Positions 1-8,990 of a stretch of 51,429 bases of DNA are shown here, piece by piece. A program made the translations under genes and the position numbers. Position 1 is the first letter of the stretch; every line of letters starts with the position of its first letter. Source of the stretch: a bacterium (GTDB lineage: Bacteria > Vulcanimicrobiota > Vulcanimicrobiia > Eremiobacterales > Eremiobacteraceae). Below the pieces are notes generated by a model, which was not told the origin of the DNA, did not search any database, and saw nothing but the letters and a program-made list of their open reading frames with translations. Location of the stretch: positions 1-51,429 of the forward strand of contig CADDZI010000012.1 in the NCBI GenBank assembly GCA_902812405.1, given 5' to 3'.

Positions 1-72
1 TGGGCGCGAGAGGTCTCGAACCTCTGACCTCTACAGTGTCAATGTAGCGCTCTACCCCTGAGCTACGCGCCC
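1..72 (-). tRNA. tRNA-Val (anticodon GAC)
   Basis: Read on the minus strand this folds as a complete cloverleaf. The acceptor stem is GGGCGCG paired with CGCGCCC. The D arm is GCTC/GAGC. The anticodon stem is CTACA/TGTAG around the loop TTGACAC, which gives anticodon GAC (valine GUC codons). The T arm is AGAGG, loop TTCGAGA, CCTCT. The discriminator base A is position 1, so whether a CCA tail is encoded cannot be seen because it would lie outside the window. Confidence 0.95.
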
Positions 73-261
73 CCAAGGCCCTCTCTTCGGTGCCTGCATG
101 CGAGGCCCTTGCCGCCACGACATCTGTGGGACCTCACGCCTGGGTGCGGCACGTACCAGCTTGCCGTGCGCCGCCGCGCGTCCGCGAGCGGTGAAAAGCG
201 CAGGGCTCGTCAGGGCGGCGGCGAATCCAGCCTTGACTTTCCTCTCAGGGCGAAATAACCA

Positions 262-2496
262 GTGAGTGTCGTACTCCGGGCAGCCGTTGCGGCGGCAACC
301 GCCTGTGTACTTCTCGCGGCAAGTGCCGCGCCTGCATCGGTTGTCGTCGTTGCACCGAGCGGTGCACCCCTGGCCGGCGCGACGGTCGTCTTCATTGACG
401 CCGAGGGCCGCACCGACACGACGCGCACCGATGCGCATGGAGTTGCCACGGCGCAGGCCGGCTTTGCACCGCTGCGCGTTCAGGTCAGCGCGCCTGGGTA
501 CCTTGCCGTCACGACGGCGTATCCCGGGCCGGGTCACCGCATCGTCTTGCATCCGGCTCCCAAGAGCCTCGGCGCGATTCGCGTGGCAACCGGATCAACC
601 CAAACCCTGCACTCGTTGCCGGTCGCCGGATCGTACATCGATCGCACCCAGGTGCAAACGTCATCCGCGCTGACCACCGACGCCCTGTTGCGCGCTTTAC
701 CCGGCTTTGACCGCACCCGCAGCAACGCCGCGTTCACCAATTACGGCCAACTGCGGGTTTCGTTCAACGGTGCGGGCAATGACCGCGGTCTCGTCCTCGT
801 CGACGGCGTTCCGGCGCAGGATGGATTCGGCGGCCAGATCGACTGGCTGGCGTACCCGGCGGAGTTCCTTGACCGAGCGGAGATCCTGCGCGGTGCGGGG
901 TCGGCTCTCTACGGCGCGGGTGCGGTCGGCGGCGTCCTCTCCTTGGCCACTTTTGGACCCACTATCGCACCGTCACAATCCTTGGACGGGTTCATCTCCT
1001 ACGCCACCGGCAGCCGGGGCACCGACATCGCCGACCTTGCCGTCCGCACGCCGCTTGCTCGCGGTGCGGCGCTCTCGGTCACAACCAACCGCTGGCGTTC
1101 GAGCTACGACGACTTTCCGCCGGCCTACTTTACGCCTGTCGCCACCGCCGCCACCTCACAGAGCAATGCTACCCAGGTGCGCTTCCTGTTCGGCGGCACA
1201 GGCAGTTCAACGGAAATCAGTCTGCTCAACGCCGACGACAGTCAACAGGAGGGCCGCCCCAATTACAACGAGGATCGCGCTTTCCGCCAGCTCGACGCCC
1301 GCTTCTCGCTGGCCAAAGACCAATCACTGCTTTCCCTCGTTGGCTACGTTCGCGATGCGTTCGTCCTCAACGTCGCCGACAAGTACCCGTCACAGCCCGG
1401 CGTACCCCTGTACACACAACATGTGCCCACCGATGAAGCCGGCATCAGCGCGTCCTGGTTGGTTGCAGCCGGCAACAACGACTTCCAGGCCCGCATTGAC
1501 GCTCGCGCCGTCTCGGGCTCGTCGTTTCAATATTTTCCGTCCGGCAAACTGCAAAACGCCGGTTCCGGCTCTCAATTCCTCGGCGGTCTGGCGGTACAGG
1601 AAACATTCCGCATGCCCCGGTTTGAAGCCCTCATCGGCACGCGGGCGGATACCTTCTCCTACTTTGGACAGACACTCGTCAAGGCGGCGGGCAAGGGCTT
1701 TACGCTGACCTCGCCCCCGAACCGAACGATGGTCGCACTCTCACCCCGCGCCGCTCTGCGCTACTCCCTGTCCCCCGCCGTGACTCTGCGCGTCTCGGAC
1801 GGCACGGGCATTCGGCCGCCGTATCTCAACGAGCTGGTCCGAGGTTTTCAGATCGGCAAGACCTTCTATGCCCCCAACGCCAACCTCGTCGCCGAACGAA
1901 GCGCCACGCAGAGCGGCGGACTCGATGCGCTCATGGGACGAAGCCGCCTCTCGCTGGACGTGTTCTCCACCAAAGTCAGCGACGCCATTGCGTTCGAAAC
2001 GATTTCCCCCACTCTGCAAGAGCGCGCCAACATTGCGCGGACGCAAACCGACGGTGCAACCCTCGAGTTCGACACCCCGCTGGGCCGCTGTCTGAACGCC
2101 CACGCGTCGGGCACGACGCAGTACGCGCGCGTCACGAGCGGGCCGCCGGCCATCCTTGGAAAACGGCTGGCCTATGTCCCCAATCGGTCGGCGGACGTCG
2201 GGCTGGACGGCGGGATCGGCAGCCTGCAGGCCGGCATCGACGCCACGTTTTTGGGTCAAGCCTTCGCCGACGATCTGAACACGGAGCCTCTCCAACCGGC
2301 TCTCCTGCTGGGCCTGCGCCTCACCGCCCCGGTCGCGGGGTCGTCAACGATCTCGCTCTCGGCCGACAACCTGACGGATCGCGTCTATCTCTCCAGCGTG
2401 GACCGCCTGGGGCCGCCGGCCACCTATACGGTGCGCTGGCAAACCTTCTTCGGGCGCGGGGCCGCGCAGGCTGCACGACCGTCGTGTCCGGGGTAG
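262..2496 (+). CDS. TonB-dependent outer-membrane receptor with carboxypeptidase-regulatory-like N-domain
   Basis: A 744-residue protein that starts with GTG. Residues 1-25 form a signal peptide with a hydrophobic alanine/valine core. Residues 27-95 look like a CarboxypepD_reg-type beta-sandwich (APSGAPLAGATV, then DAHGVATAQAGF). Residues from about 110 to 230 match a TonB plug, with the VLVDGVPAQDG and RAEILRGAGSALYGAGAVGG signatures. The remainder is a beta-barrel that carries late-barrel receptor features such as LSADNLTDRVYL near the C-terminus. By family it would import a ligand across the outer membrane using TonB energy. The substrate cannot be told from sequence and no metal or cofactor genes are adjacent. 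The start has no clear Shine-Dalgarno; a TTGACT box lies at 233-238. Confidence 0.88.
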   Translation: MSVVLRAAVAAATACVLLAASAAPASVVVVAPSGAPLAGATVVFIDAEGRTDTTRTDAHGVATAQAGFAPLRVQVSAPGYLAVTTAYPGPGHRIVLHPAPKSLGAIRVATGSTQTLHSLPVAGSYIDRTQVQTSSALTTDALLRALPGFDRTRSNAAFTNYGQLRVSFNGAGNDRGLVLVDGVPAQDGFGGQIDWLAYPAEFLDRAEILRGAGSALYGAGAVGGVLSLATFGPTIAPSQSLDGFISYATGSRGTDIADLAVRTPLARGAALSVTTNRWRSSYDDFPPAYFTPVATAATSQSNATQVRFLFGGTGSSTEISLLNADDSQQEGRPNYNEDRAFRQLDARFSLAKDQSLLSLVGYVRDAFVLNVADKYPSQPGVPLYTQHVPTDEAGISASWLVAAGNNDFQARIDARAVSGSSFQYFPSGKLQNAGSGSQFLGGLAVQETFRMPRFEALIGTRADTFSYFGQTLVKAAGKGFTLTSPPNRTMVALSPRAALRYSLSPAVTLRVSDGTGIRPPYLNELVRGFQIGKTFYAPNANLVAERSATQSGGLDALMGRSRLSLDVFSTKVSDAIAFETISPTLQERANIARTQTDGATLEFDTPLGRCLNAHASGTTQYARVTSGPPAILGKRLAYVPNRSADVGLDGGIGSLQAGIDATFLGQAFADDLNTEPLQPALLLGLRLTAPVAGSSTISLSADNLTDRVYLSSVDRLGPPATYTVRWQTFFGRGAAQAARPSCPG

Positions 2497-2583
2497 GACC
2501 GGTTGCATTGAAAGGTCTGTGAACCCCCAACCGACCCGCCTCACCGGAAGTGCCTTGCACGGCATGCGTGGAAAGGGCCGGAC

Positions 2584-4344
2584 ATGACTGCAACCTCCGC
2601 CCCGACCGCGACCCGCGACCTCGCCGCTTTGCGGCACACGGCCGCACACCTGTTGGCCCATGCCGTCATCGACCTGTTCGGTGAGGACGTCAAATTGGCC
2701 ATCGGGCCGGCCATCGAAAACGGCTTCTATTACGATTTTCTCAAAGATACGCCGTTCGTGCCCGAGGATCTGCCGCGGCTGGAGGCCCGCATGCGCGAAC
2801 TCATCGCCGCCGGCCTGCACATGGAGGGGCGGCCGGTGGAGCGTGCCGAGGCCGAGCGCTACTATCGCGAGCGTAACCAGCCTTTCAAACTCGAGATTCT
2901 GGCGTCCATCCCCGAGAGCGAGCCGATCACGATGTACACGATCGGCACGTTCACCGATCTCTGCCGCGGGGGTCATGTCGACAACAGTCGGGACGTCGGC
3001 GCCGTCAAGCTGCTCTCCATCGCCGGCGCCTACTGGCGCGGGGACGAGCACAATCCGATGCTGCAGCGCATCTACGGTACCGCTTTTCCCACCCAGGCCG
3101 AACTGGATGCGTACCTGGCGCAGCTTGCCGAAGCCGAGCGGCGCGATCATCGCAAGTTGGGCCGGGAGTTGGACCTGTTTTCGATCCAAGACGAGGCCGG
3201 CCCGGGTCTTATCTTCTGGCACCCCAAGGGCGGTGCGGTGCGCCGGCAGATGGAGGACTGGCTGCACGAGGAACTCGTGCGCCGCGGATACGAGCTGGTG
3301 TATACACCGCACGTCATGCGGCTGGGATTGTGGGAGCAGAGCGGTCACACCGGCTTCTACCGCGACAACATGTTCAGCCCGATCGCGGTGGACAAAGACC
3401 GCTATCAGCTCAAGCCGATGAACTGCCCAGGCCACATCCTCATCTACAAGTCGCGGCTGCGCAGCTACCGCGAGCTGCCCGTGCGGCTGGCCGAATTGGG
3501 CACCGTCTACCGCTACGAGCGCTCGGGCGTCTTGCACGGCCTGCTGCGCGTGCGAGGCTTCACGCAAGACGACGCGCACATCTTCTGCCGTCCGGATCAG
3601 ATCGAGGCCGAGATCGCGGAGTGCGTCGAGTTCGCGCGCGAGGTCTTGCGCGTCTTCGGCTTTGAGCGCTACGAGGTCGAACTCTCGGCTCGCGACCCGG
3701 CCCGACCCGGCGAGTACGCCGGCACCGACGAAGAGTGGCGGCGCGCCGAGGACGCTTTGGTCACGACGCTGCAGCGCATGGACATCCCCTTCCGGCGCCA
3801 GCCCGGCGAGGCGGTTTTCTACGGTCCCAAGATCGACGTGAAGCTAGTTGATGCGATCGGGCGTCCCTGGCAGCTGACTACCGTGCAGTTCGACTTCAAC
3901 CTGCCGCGCCGCTTCGGCCTCGCCTACGTCGCCGAAGACGGATCCCAGCAGACGCCGCTCATGGTGCACCGCGCCCTGTGGGGCTCGGCCGAGCGCTTCT
4001 TCGGAGTGCTCATCGAGCACTACGCGGGCGCCTTTCCGGTCTGGCTGGCACCCGTGCAGGCCGTGGTCCTGCCCATCACGGACGACCAGCTCGCGTACGC
4101 GCGCAGCGTCGCGGCCGCCTTACGTGCGGCCGGCTTTCGCGTGGAACTCGATGATAGCAATGAACGGCTGCAGAAAAAGATACGCACCCACCAAATGCAG
4201 AAGGTGCCGTACATGCTCGTCGTGGGCAAAAGCGAAGCTGCGGCCAACACGGTCAACGTCCGCAGTCGCAGCGGCGACCAGGCTGCGCTCGGCCTTGAGG
4301 ACTTCTCGCGACGCCTGGCGGCTGAGGTGGCGGCCCGACGCTAG
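2584..4344 (+). CDS. thrS: Threonine--tRNA ligase lacking the TGS domain
   Basis: A 586-residue class II aminoacyl-tRNA synthetase that charges tRNA-Thr. It begins directly in the editing domain: H18 and H22 form the first half of the metal/editing site and C127-H131 (TDLCRGGH) the second. The catalytic core follows with KPMNCPGH, motif 2 around YRYERSG, DDAHIFC and MVHRALWGS, which carry the zinc-binding Cys and His residues of the family. The C-terminal 100 residues are the anticodon-binding domain. Typical bacterial ThrRS is about 640 residues and has an N-terminal TGS domain, which is absent here. The ATG follows a GGAAAGGG stretch, and no upstream in-frame sequence resembling TGS is seen. 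tsaD follows 72 bp downstream on the same strand. Confidence 0.95.
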   Translation: MTATSAPTATRDLAALRHTAAHLLAHAVIDLFGEDVKLAIGPAIENGFYYDFLKDTPFVPEDLPRLEARMRELIAAGLHMEGRPVERAEAERYYRERNQPFKLEILASIPESEPITMYTIGTFTDLCRGGHVDNSRDVGAVKLLSIAGAYWRGDEHNPMLQRIYGTAFPTQAELDAYLAQLAEAERRDHRKLGRELDLFSIQDEAGPGLIFWHPKGGAVRRQMEDWLHEELVRRGYELVYTPHVMRLGLWEQSGHTGFYRDNMFSPIAVDKDRYQLKPMNCPGHILIYKSRLRSYRELPVRLAELGTVYRYERSGVLHGLLRVRGFTQDDAHIFCRPDQIEAEIAECVEFAREVLRVFGFERYEVELSARDPARPGEYAGTDEEWRRAEDALVTTLQRMDIPFRRQPGEAVFYGPKIDVKLVDAIGRPWQLTTVQFDFNLPRRFGLAYVAEDGSQQTPLMVHRALWGSAERFFGVLIEHYAGAFPVWLAPVQAVVLPITDDQLAYARSVAAALRAAGFRVELDDSNERLQKKIRTHQMQKVPYMLVVGKSEAAANTVNVRSRSGDQAALGLEDFSRRLAAEVAARR

Positions 4345-4416
4345 GCGGCGTGCAGACCGGCCGGCAGGGACGCCGCCGACCCCGAGCTCGTTGGGCGATC
4401 GTACGGAAAAAGCGAC

Positions 4417-5433
4417 ATGAGACTGTTGGGCATCGAGACGTCCTGTGACGATACCGCGGCCGCCGTCGTCGTGGACGGGCGCACCGCGCTCAGCAACGTC
4501 CTGGCCAGCCAGGACGAGTTCCACCGTGAGTACGGCGGTATCGTCCCGGAGATCGCAAGCCGCAAACACGCTGAGACGCTGAACTTCGTCATTCGCCACG
4601 CGCTGGCCGCCGCCGGGTGCAGCCTGCGCGACCTGGACGGCATTGCGGTCACATGCGGACCGGGGCTACCCGGCAGCCTCGTCGTCGGCGTGGCAGCAGC
4701 CCAAGCCTTGGCCTGGTCGCTTGACCTGCCGGTGTATGCGGTCAACCACCTGCATGGACATCTCTTTGCCAATTATCTGGCGCCTGCCGGTGCGGAGCCG
4801 GTTCAGCCGCCGCAGGCACCGTTTGTCTGTCTCGTCGTTTCGGGCGGTCATACCGACCTCATCCACGTGGAGGCGCCCGATCGTCACCGCGTCATCGGGC
4901 GCACCGTGGACGATGCCGCGGGCGAGGCGTTCGACAAGGTGGCGCGTCTGTTGGGCTTAGGTTTTCCGGGCGGACCGGCCATCGATCGGCTTGCGCGTCA
5001 GGGCAATCCGCACGCGTTTGACTTTCCGCGCGGCCTGGCGGGGGATGGCTCCTTCAACTTCAGCTTTTCGGGTCTCAAGACCGCCGTGCGCTACTTCCTG
5101 GATGCCCACCCGGAGGCGCGGGTAGACCGCGCGGCCGACGTTGCGGCCAGTTTTCAAGCCGCGGTCGTCGATGCTCTGTGTGAGAAGACCATCGGAGCCG
5201 CACGCCGGCTCGGCCTTCGGGGCATTGCCTTGGCCGGCGGCGTTGCCGCCAACGCCGCCTTGCGTCGCGAGTTACGCGACCGCGCGGCGTCCTATGGTAT
5301 TGCGGTCCACATGCCGGCGCTGGCATACTGCACGGACAACGCCGCCATGATCGCCGCCGCGGCGTACTACCGCGGCGACCGGGCTCGCGTGCGCCCCGAC
5401 GATCTGCGCGTCGATCCGAACTTCGCCTGGTAG
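4417..5433 (+). CDS. tsaD: tRNA N6-adenosine threonylcarbamoyltransferase
   Basis: A 338-residue ASKHA-fold enzyme that transfers the threonylcarbamoyl group to A37 of ANN-decoding tRNAs, working with TsaB and TsaE. The N-terminus GIETSCDDTAAAVV is the family phosphate-binding segment. Metal ligands are visible as H111 and H115 in NHLHGH. SGGHTDL and the C-terminal CTDNAAMIA are also diagnostic. Length is normal. It follows thrS on the same strand. Pairing these two tRNA-threonine-related genes is sensible but may be coincidental. A 7-bp hairpin lies just after the stop codon. Confidence 0.96.
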   Translation: MRLLGIETSCDDTAAAVVVDGRTALSNVLASQDEFHREYGGIVPEIASRKHAETLNFVIRHALAAAGCSLRDLDGIAVTCGPGLPGSLVVGVAAAQALAWSLDLPVYAVNHLHGHLFANYLAPAGAEPVQPPQAPFVCLVVSGGHTDLIHVEAPDRHRVIGRTVDDAAGEAFDKVARLLGLGFPGGPAIDRLARQGNPHAFDFPRGLAGDGSFNFSFSGLKTAVRYFLDAHPEARVDRAADVAASFQAAVVDALCEKTIGAARRLGLRGIALAGGVAANAALRRELRDRAASYGIAVHMPALAYCTDNAAMIAAAAYYRGDRARVRPDDLRVDPNFAW

Positions 5434-5443
5434 TTTCGCGACG

Positions 5444-5460
5444 GGCGCACTTGGTGCGCC
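5444..5460 (+). terminator. Hairpin after tsaD (possible terminator)
   Basis: A perfect inverted repeat, GGCGCAC then TTG then GTGCGCC, begins 11 bp after the tsaD stop codon. It lies in the 198-bp gap between the convergent genes tsaD and pyk. There is no T-tract, so intrinsic termination is plausible but unproven. I see no other feature in the rest of this gap. Confidence 0.4.
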
Positions 5461-5631
5461 GGCCTCAACGCTTGACCCAGCGCGCCTGTGTGAGCGCTCG
5501 CCCGATACCCTTCGGATCCTGGGATATTGTGAAGAAAAGGACGCGCGCCGAATCTGAGGGTTCGCGGCGGCGCTGCTCCCATTCTTGCACTGTCGTCGTC
5601 AGATATGCATTGCCCGAAGACAGCCGGCAGC

Positions 5632-7059
5632 TTAGCCGGGGCGGATAATCTTCAGGAAGTTCGTGCGCCCCTGGACGCCCAGCGGTGTACCGCCCACGAG
5701 CACGACCGCCTGACCCGGCGTGACGGCACCCAGGTGAAGTAATTTTTCCTCGACTGCGGCGGTCAGCTCGTCCGTGCTCTTGCCGAAGTCGACGACGCAG
5801 GGGTACACGGCCCACGAGAGCGCCAAGCGGCGCGCAATTGTTTCGTCCGGAACGAAGGCATAGACGGGAACGGCCGGCCGGTCCTTGGACACGATCCGCG
5901 CGGAGAACCCGCTGCGCGTGAAGGCCGCAATGGCTTGCACGTTCATCGCCTCGGTAATGGACAGCGCGGCCTGGGAGATGGCCTGCGCGTCGGTCATCAG
6001 GCCGTCGCTGCGCCGGCGTTCGCGGACCGGTGGGAAGCTGCGCTCCACCTCGAGCGCGATGCGCACCATTGTCTCCACGGCCTGGAGCGGATAGGCGCCC
6101 ACCGCGGTCTCACCCGAGAGCATGATCGCATCCGTACCGTCGATAATCGCGTTGGCGACGTCGGAGGCCTCGGCCCGCGTTGGCCGCGGATTGCGGATCA
6201 TCGATTCGAGCATCTGCGTCGCCGTGATCACCGGAATCAGGTGCGCCCGGGCACGTTGAATGATGCGCTTCTGCAGCGTCGGCACCCGCTCGGGCGGCAA
6301 CTCGACGCCAAGATCGCCGCGGGCAACCATGACCGCATCCGCAACGTCGAGGATGGCCTCCAAAGCTTCGACCGCCTCCGGCTTTTCGATCTTCGCGACG
6401 ATGAGCGCCGCGCCGCCGGCCGCGGCCACGGCTGCCTTGGCCTCGCGGACGTCGTCGGCACTGCGCACGAAGGACTGTGCGATGACATCGACGCCGGCCC
6501 GGCACGCCAGGACGATGTCCTCGCGGTCTTTGTCGGTGAGGGTCGGGGCGGAGATGCGCACGCCGGGAAGATTCATCCCCTTGTGCTCGCCCAACTCACC
6601 GCCGTTGACGACCGTCGTCTCCACCTTCCCGTCGGCCACGGTATCCACGCGCAGCTCGATGCGACCGTCATCCAGCAAAATCCGGTCGCCCGGTTTCACG
6701 TCGCGCGGCAGGTATTGATAGGTCGTGGCAATGCGCCGTTCGTCGCCCACGATGTTTGCCGTCGTGATCTCCACGCGCGCACCGGCCGACAGGTGTATGG
6801 GGCCGTGATGCACGAGCTCCCCCACCCGTAACTTGGGTCCTTGCAGGTCGGCCATCACCGCGACATGCCGGCCGCAGCGCCTCTCAACGGCACGCACGAG
6901 CTGCGTCCATTCGGCCAGCTGCTCGCTGCCCGCATGCGAGAGGTTGATACGGAAGACGTTGACCCCCGCCTCAACCAGCTGCTGCACCATCGCCGGGTGG
7001 CAGGACGACGGCCCCAAGGTGGCGATGATTTTGGTCCGCCGAAAATCGTTGCCGGTCAT
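5632..7059 (-). CDS. pyk: Pyruvate kinase
   Basis: A 475-residue enzyme that converts phosphoenolpyruvate and ADP to pyruvate and ATP. It starts MTGNDFRRTKIIATLGPSS and carries VFRINLSHA, VMADLQGPKLRVGE and the active-site segment MVARGDLGVELP. The C-terminal region has the allosteric-domain fold, with AAFTRSGFSARIVSK. The length is that of the plain enzyme, without the extra PEP-utiliser domain found in some Firmicutes. Its ATG overlaps the purN stop as ATGA, so it is translationally coupled as the last gene of purM-purN-pyk. Confidence 0.97.
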   Translation of the reverse strand: MTGNDFRRTKIIATLGPSSCHPAMVQQLVEAGVNVFRINLSHAGSEQLAEWTQLVRAVERRCGRHVAVMADLQGPKLRVGELVHHGPIHLSAGARVEITTANIVGDERRIATTYQYLPRDVKPGDRILLDDGRIELRVDTVADGKVETTVVNGGELGEHKGMNLPGVRISAPTLTDKDREDIVLACRAGVDVIAQSFVRSADDVREAKAAVAAAGGAALIVAKIEKPEAVEALEAILDVADAVMVARGDLGVELPPERVPTLQKRIIQRARAHLIPVITATQMLESMIRNPRPTRAEASDVANAIIDGTDAIMLSGETAVGAYPLQAVETMVRIALEVERSFPPVRERRRSDGLMTDAQAISQAALSITEAMNVQAIAAFTRSGFSARIVSKDRPAVPVYAFVPDETIARRLALSWAVYPCVVDFGKSTDELTAAVEEKLLHLGAVTPGQAVVLVGGTPLGVQGRTNFLKIIRPG

Positions 7060-7757
7060 CGTTTGCTCCGTTGCGCAAGCCAGTGCAGGACACCCTCCCG
7101 GACGACGGCCTGTTCAACGAGATGCAGGCGTGCCAAAGCCTGATCTTCGCTTTCCCCCGGTTCAAGGCGCATAGCCCGGCGCGCCAGCACCGGCCCGCGA
7201 TCGACCAGCGGCGTAATTTGGATCAGGCTGGCGCCGGTCCAGGCGACGCCGGCCGCCAGCGCGTCGCGCAGGGCGTGCGGGCCGCGAAAGGCCGGGGTTA
7301 CGGTGCCATCCGGAAAGGTGACGCTGTCGGCTGACGGATCGTCCGGAAGGTACGCCGGGTGCAGGTTCAAGACGCCCTCGAAGCCGGCATCCAGAAAATC
7401 CGCAGCCAGGACGTGCATCCACCCCAGGAGCAAAACAAGACTCACGCCTCGAGCCAGGAGCTCCCGGGCCAGGCCGCGTGCGTAGTCCGCCCGTGTCATC
7501 TGGGTTTTGTCAAAGACGCGGACCAACGTCCGGATGCCGGCGCGGCGGGCTCGCTCGAGCGCGTAGGCGGTCGCATTGTTGGAGACAACGACGCGAATAT
7601 CGAGCGGCAGGTCGCCCGACCGGCTGGCCGCAATGACGGCCTCCAGGTTCGTGCCCGCGCCGGAAACCAAGACGGCCGTCGGCACGAGCGGCGCCGTGGT
7701 GGAGGGTGCGCCGGATGGTGCCGCGGATGCGGCACGTTCGTCATGCACCGTTGGCAA
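7056..7757 (-). CDS. purN: Phosphoribosylglycinamide formyltransferase (divergent, with insertion)
   Basis: A 233-residue formyltransferase-fold protein expected to convert GAR to FGAR using 10-formyl-THF. Catalytic residues are recognisable: N131 and H133 in NLHPAYLP and D186 in VDRGPV. An extra 17-residue segment (about 139-155) sits between HPAYLP and AFRGPHAL, where ordinary PurN runs straight on. The usual VHxV His is Q180. The start used is TTG at 7757, 17 bp inside purM; an in-frame GTG at 7748 is an alternative. The first 25 residues are low complexity, so the real start may be internal. The purM-purN order supports the call. The insertion leaves some room for a related formyltransferase role. 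Confidence 0.82.
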   Translation of the reverse strand: MPTVHDERAASAAPSGAPSTTAPLVPTAVLVSGAGTNLEAVIAASRSGDLPLDIRVVVSNNATAYALERARRAGIRTLVRVFDKTQMTRADYARGLARELLARGVSLVLLLGWMHVLAADFLDAGFEGVLNLHPAYLPDDPSADSVTFPDGTVTPAFRGPHALRDALAAGVAWTGASLIQITPLVDRGPVLARRAMRLEPGESEDQALARLHLVEQAVVREGVLHWLAQRSKR

Positions 7758-8811
7758 TGATGACAGACGGGCCGCAGGGATGGCGCGGCTCGATTTCGCC
7801 GATCACATCCGCGCTGCCGGCAGCCCCGGCAATGGGGTGTGCCGCGAGCTCCTCCCGGATTACCGCCAGGGCGGGCTGGGCGTCGCCTGCCGCAACCACA
7901 AGACAAAAGCCCACTCCCATATTGAAGACGCGATACGCTTCGGCAGGCACGATCCGGGCCTCGTCGACAATCCGGCGGCAGATGGCCGGTACCTGCCAGC
8001 GTGACGAATCCAACCGCGCGGCCAGATGCTCTCCGAACGCGCGCGGCAGATTATCCATCAGTCCGCCGCCCGTGATGTGTGCCATGCTCTTGACGGGGAT
8101 ACCGGCGCGCTGAACGGCCCTGACGTACAAAAGGTAGCAAGGGTGCACGGCCAGGAGTGCATCGCCGATCGTCTGCGAGCTGCCCGCCCCCACGGGCTCG
8201 TCCCAGCGTGCAGCCGGCAAAACGCGACGAGCCAGGGAGTAGCCGTTCGTATGCAAGCCGTTGGCCGGCAACCCAAGGACGACATCGCCGGCAGCCACGT
8301 TGCCGGAATCGATCAGCTCCCGGCGCTCCACGACGCCGACGATCGTACCGGCCAAATCGAAGTGCTCGGCTTCATACACGCCCGGCATCTCGGCTGTTTC
8401 ACCACCCACGAGCGCCACGCCGAAGCGTTGACACGCATCCGCGACGCCGCCCACGACGGTGGCCGCCATGTCGGGATTGAGCACGCCCACCGCTAGGTAA
8501 TCCAAGAAGAACAGCGGGCGCGCGTTGCAGCACAGGATGTCGTTGATGCAGTGGTGCACGAGGTCGGCGCCGATCGTGTCGTAGCGGCCGAGGGCGGCTG
8601 CAATCAGGACCTTGGTGCCAACGCCGTCCGTACTGGCAACCAGCACGGGATCGGCAACACCCTGCAGCGCGAAACAGCCTCCAAAACCGCCCAGGCCGTC
8701 CAGTACCTGCGGCTGGGAGCGCCCCGCCAACAGGGAACGGTAACGCTGCACCGTCTCCTGCGCGGCATCGATATTGACGCCCGCGGCGCGATACGCATCG
8801 TTCATACCCAC
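7741..8811 (-). CDS. purM: Phosphoribosylformylglycinamidine cyclo-ligase
   Basis: A 356-residue AIR synthetase that closes the imidazole ring from FGAM using ATP. It shows the family signatures ASTDGVGTKVLIA, HHCINDILC, LVGGETAEMPGVY and HITGGGLMDNLPR. Length is normal. The start is GTG at 8811 (GTG GGT ATG); the ATG at 8805 is an equally plausible start. It heads the minus-strand group purM-purN-pyk, divergent from the aminopeptidase gene across a gap of about 180 bp that must hold both promoters. Confidence 0.96.
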   Translation of the reverse strand: MGMNDAYRAAGVNIDAAQETVQRYRSLLAGRSQPQVLDGLGGFGGCFALQGVADPVLVASTDGVGTKVLIAAALGRYDTIGADLVHHCINDILCCNARPLFFLDYLAVGVLNPDMAATVVGGVADACQRFGVALVGGETAEMPGVYEAEHFDLAGTIVGVVERRELIDSGNVAAGDVVLGLPANGLHTNGYSLARRVLPAARWDEPVGAGSSQTIGDALLAVHPCYLLYVRAVQRAGIPVKSMAHITGGGLMDNLPRAFGEHLAARLDSSRWQVPAICRRIVDEARIVPAEAYRVFNMGVGFCLVVAAGDAQPALAVIREELAAHPIAGAAGSADVIGEIEPRHPCGPSVIIANGA

Positions 8812-8990
8812 TGCGTCGTTTGTCGCTGCTTGCAGCCCTCCCTACACCCGCTTCAAGGTCAGAGGTCGCCGGTCCGAGAATTGTAGCCTCTGCTTTACCA
8901 TCGTTCGTCGTTTCCCGACCGATTCACGCAGCGGCCGGCCTCTGCTCTGCCGGCCGCCTGTGTGCCGCTCTGCGAGGAGAAGGCTTCAGC

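Noticed and set aside
73-261. Cobalamin riboswitch upstream of the first TonB receptor
   Set aside because: Isolated GCC-CCA words occur, but the conserved core and B12-box segments cannot be assembled.
5935-6831. Long plus-strand open frame opposite pyk
   Set aside because: It is antisense to a well-supported pyruvate kinase, has Arg/His/Asp-rich composition and no motif; it is a shadow frame in GC-rich DNA.
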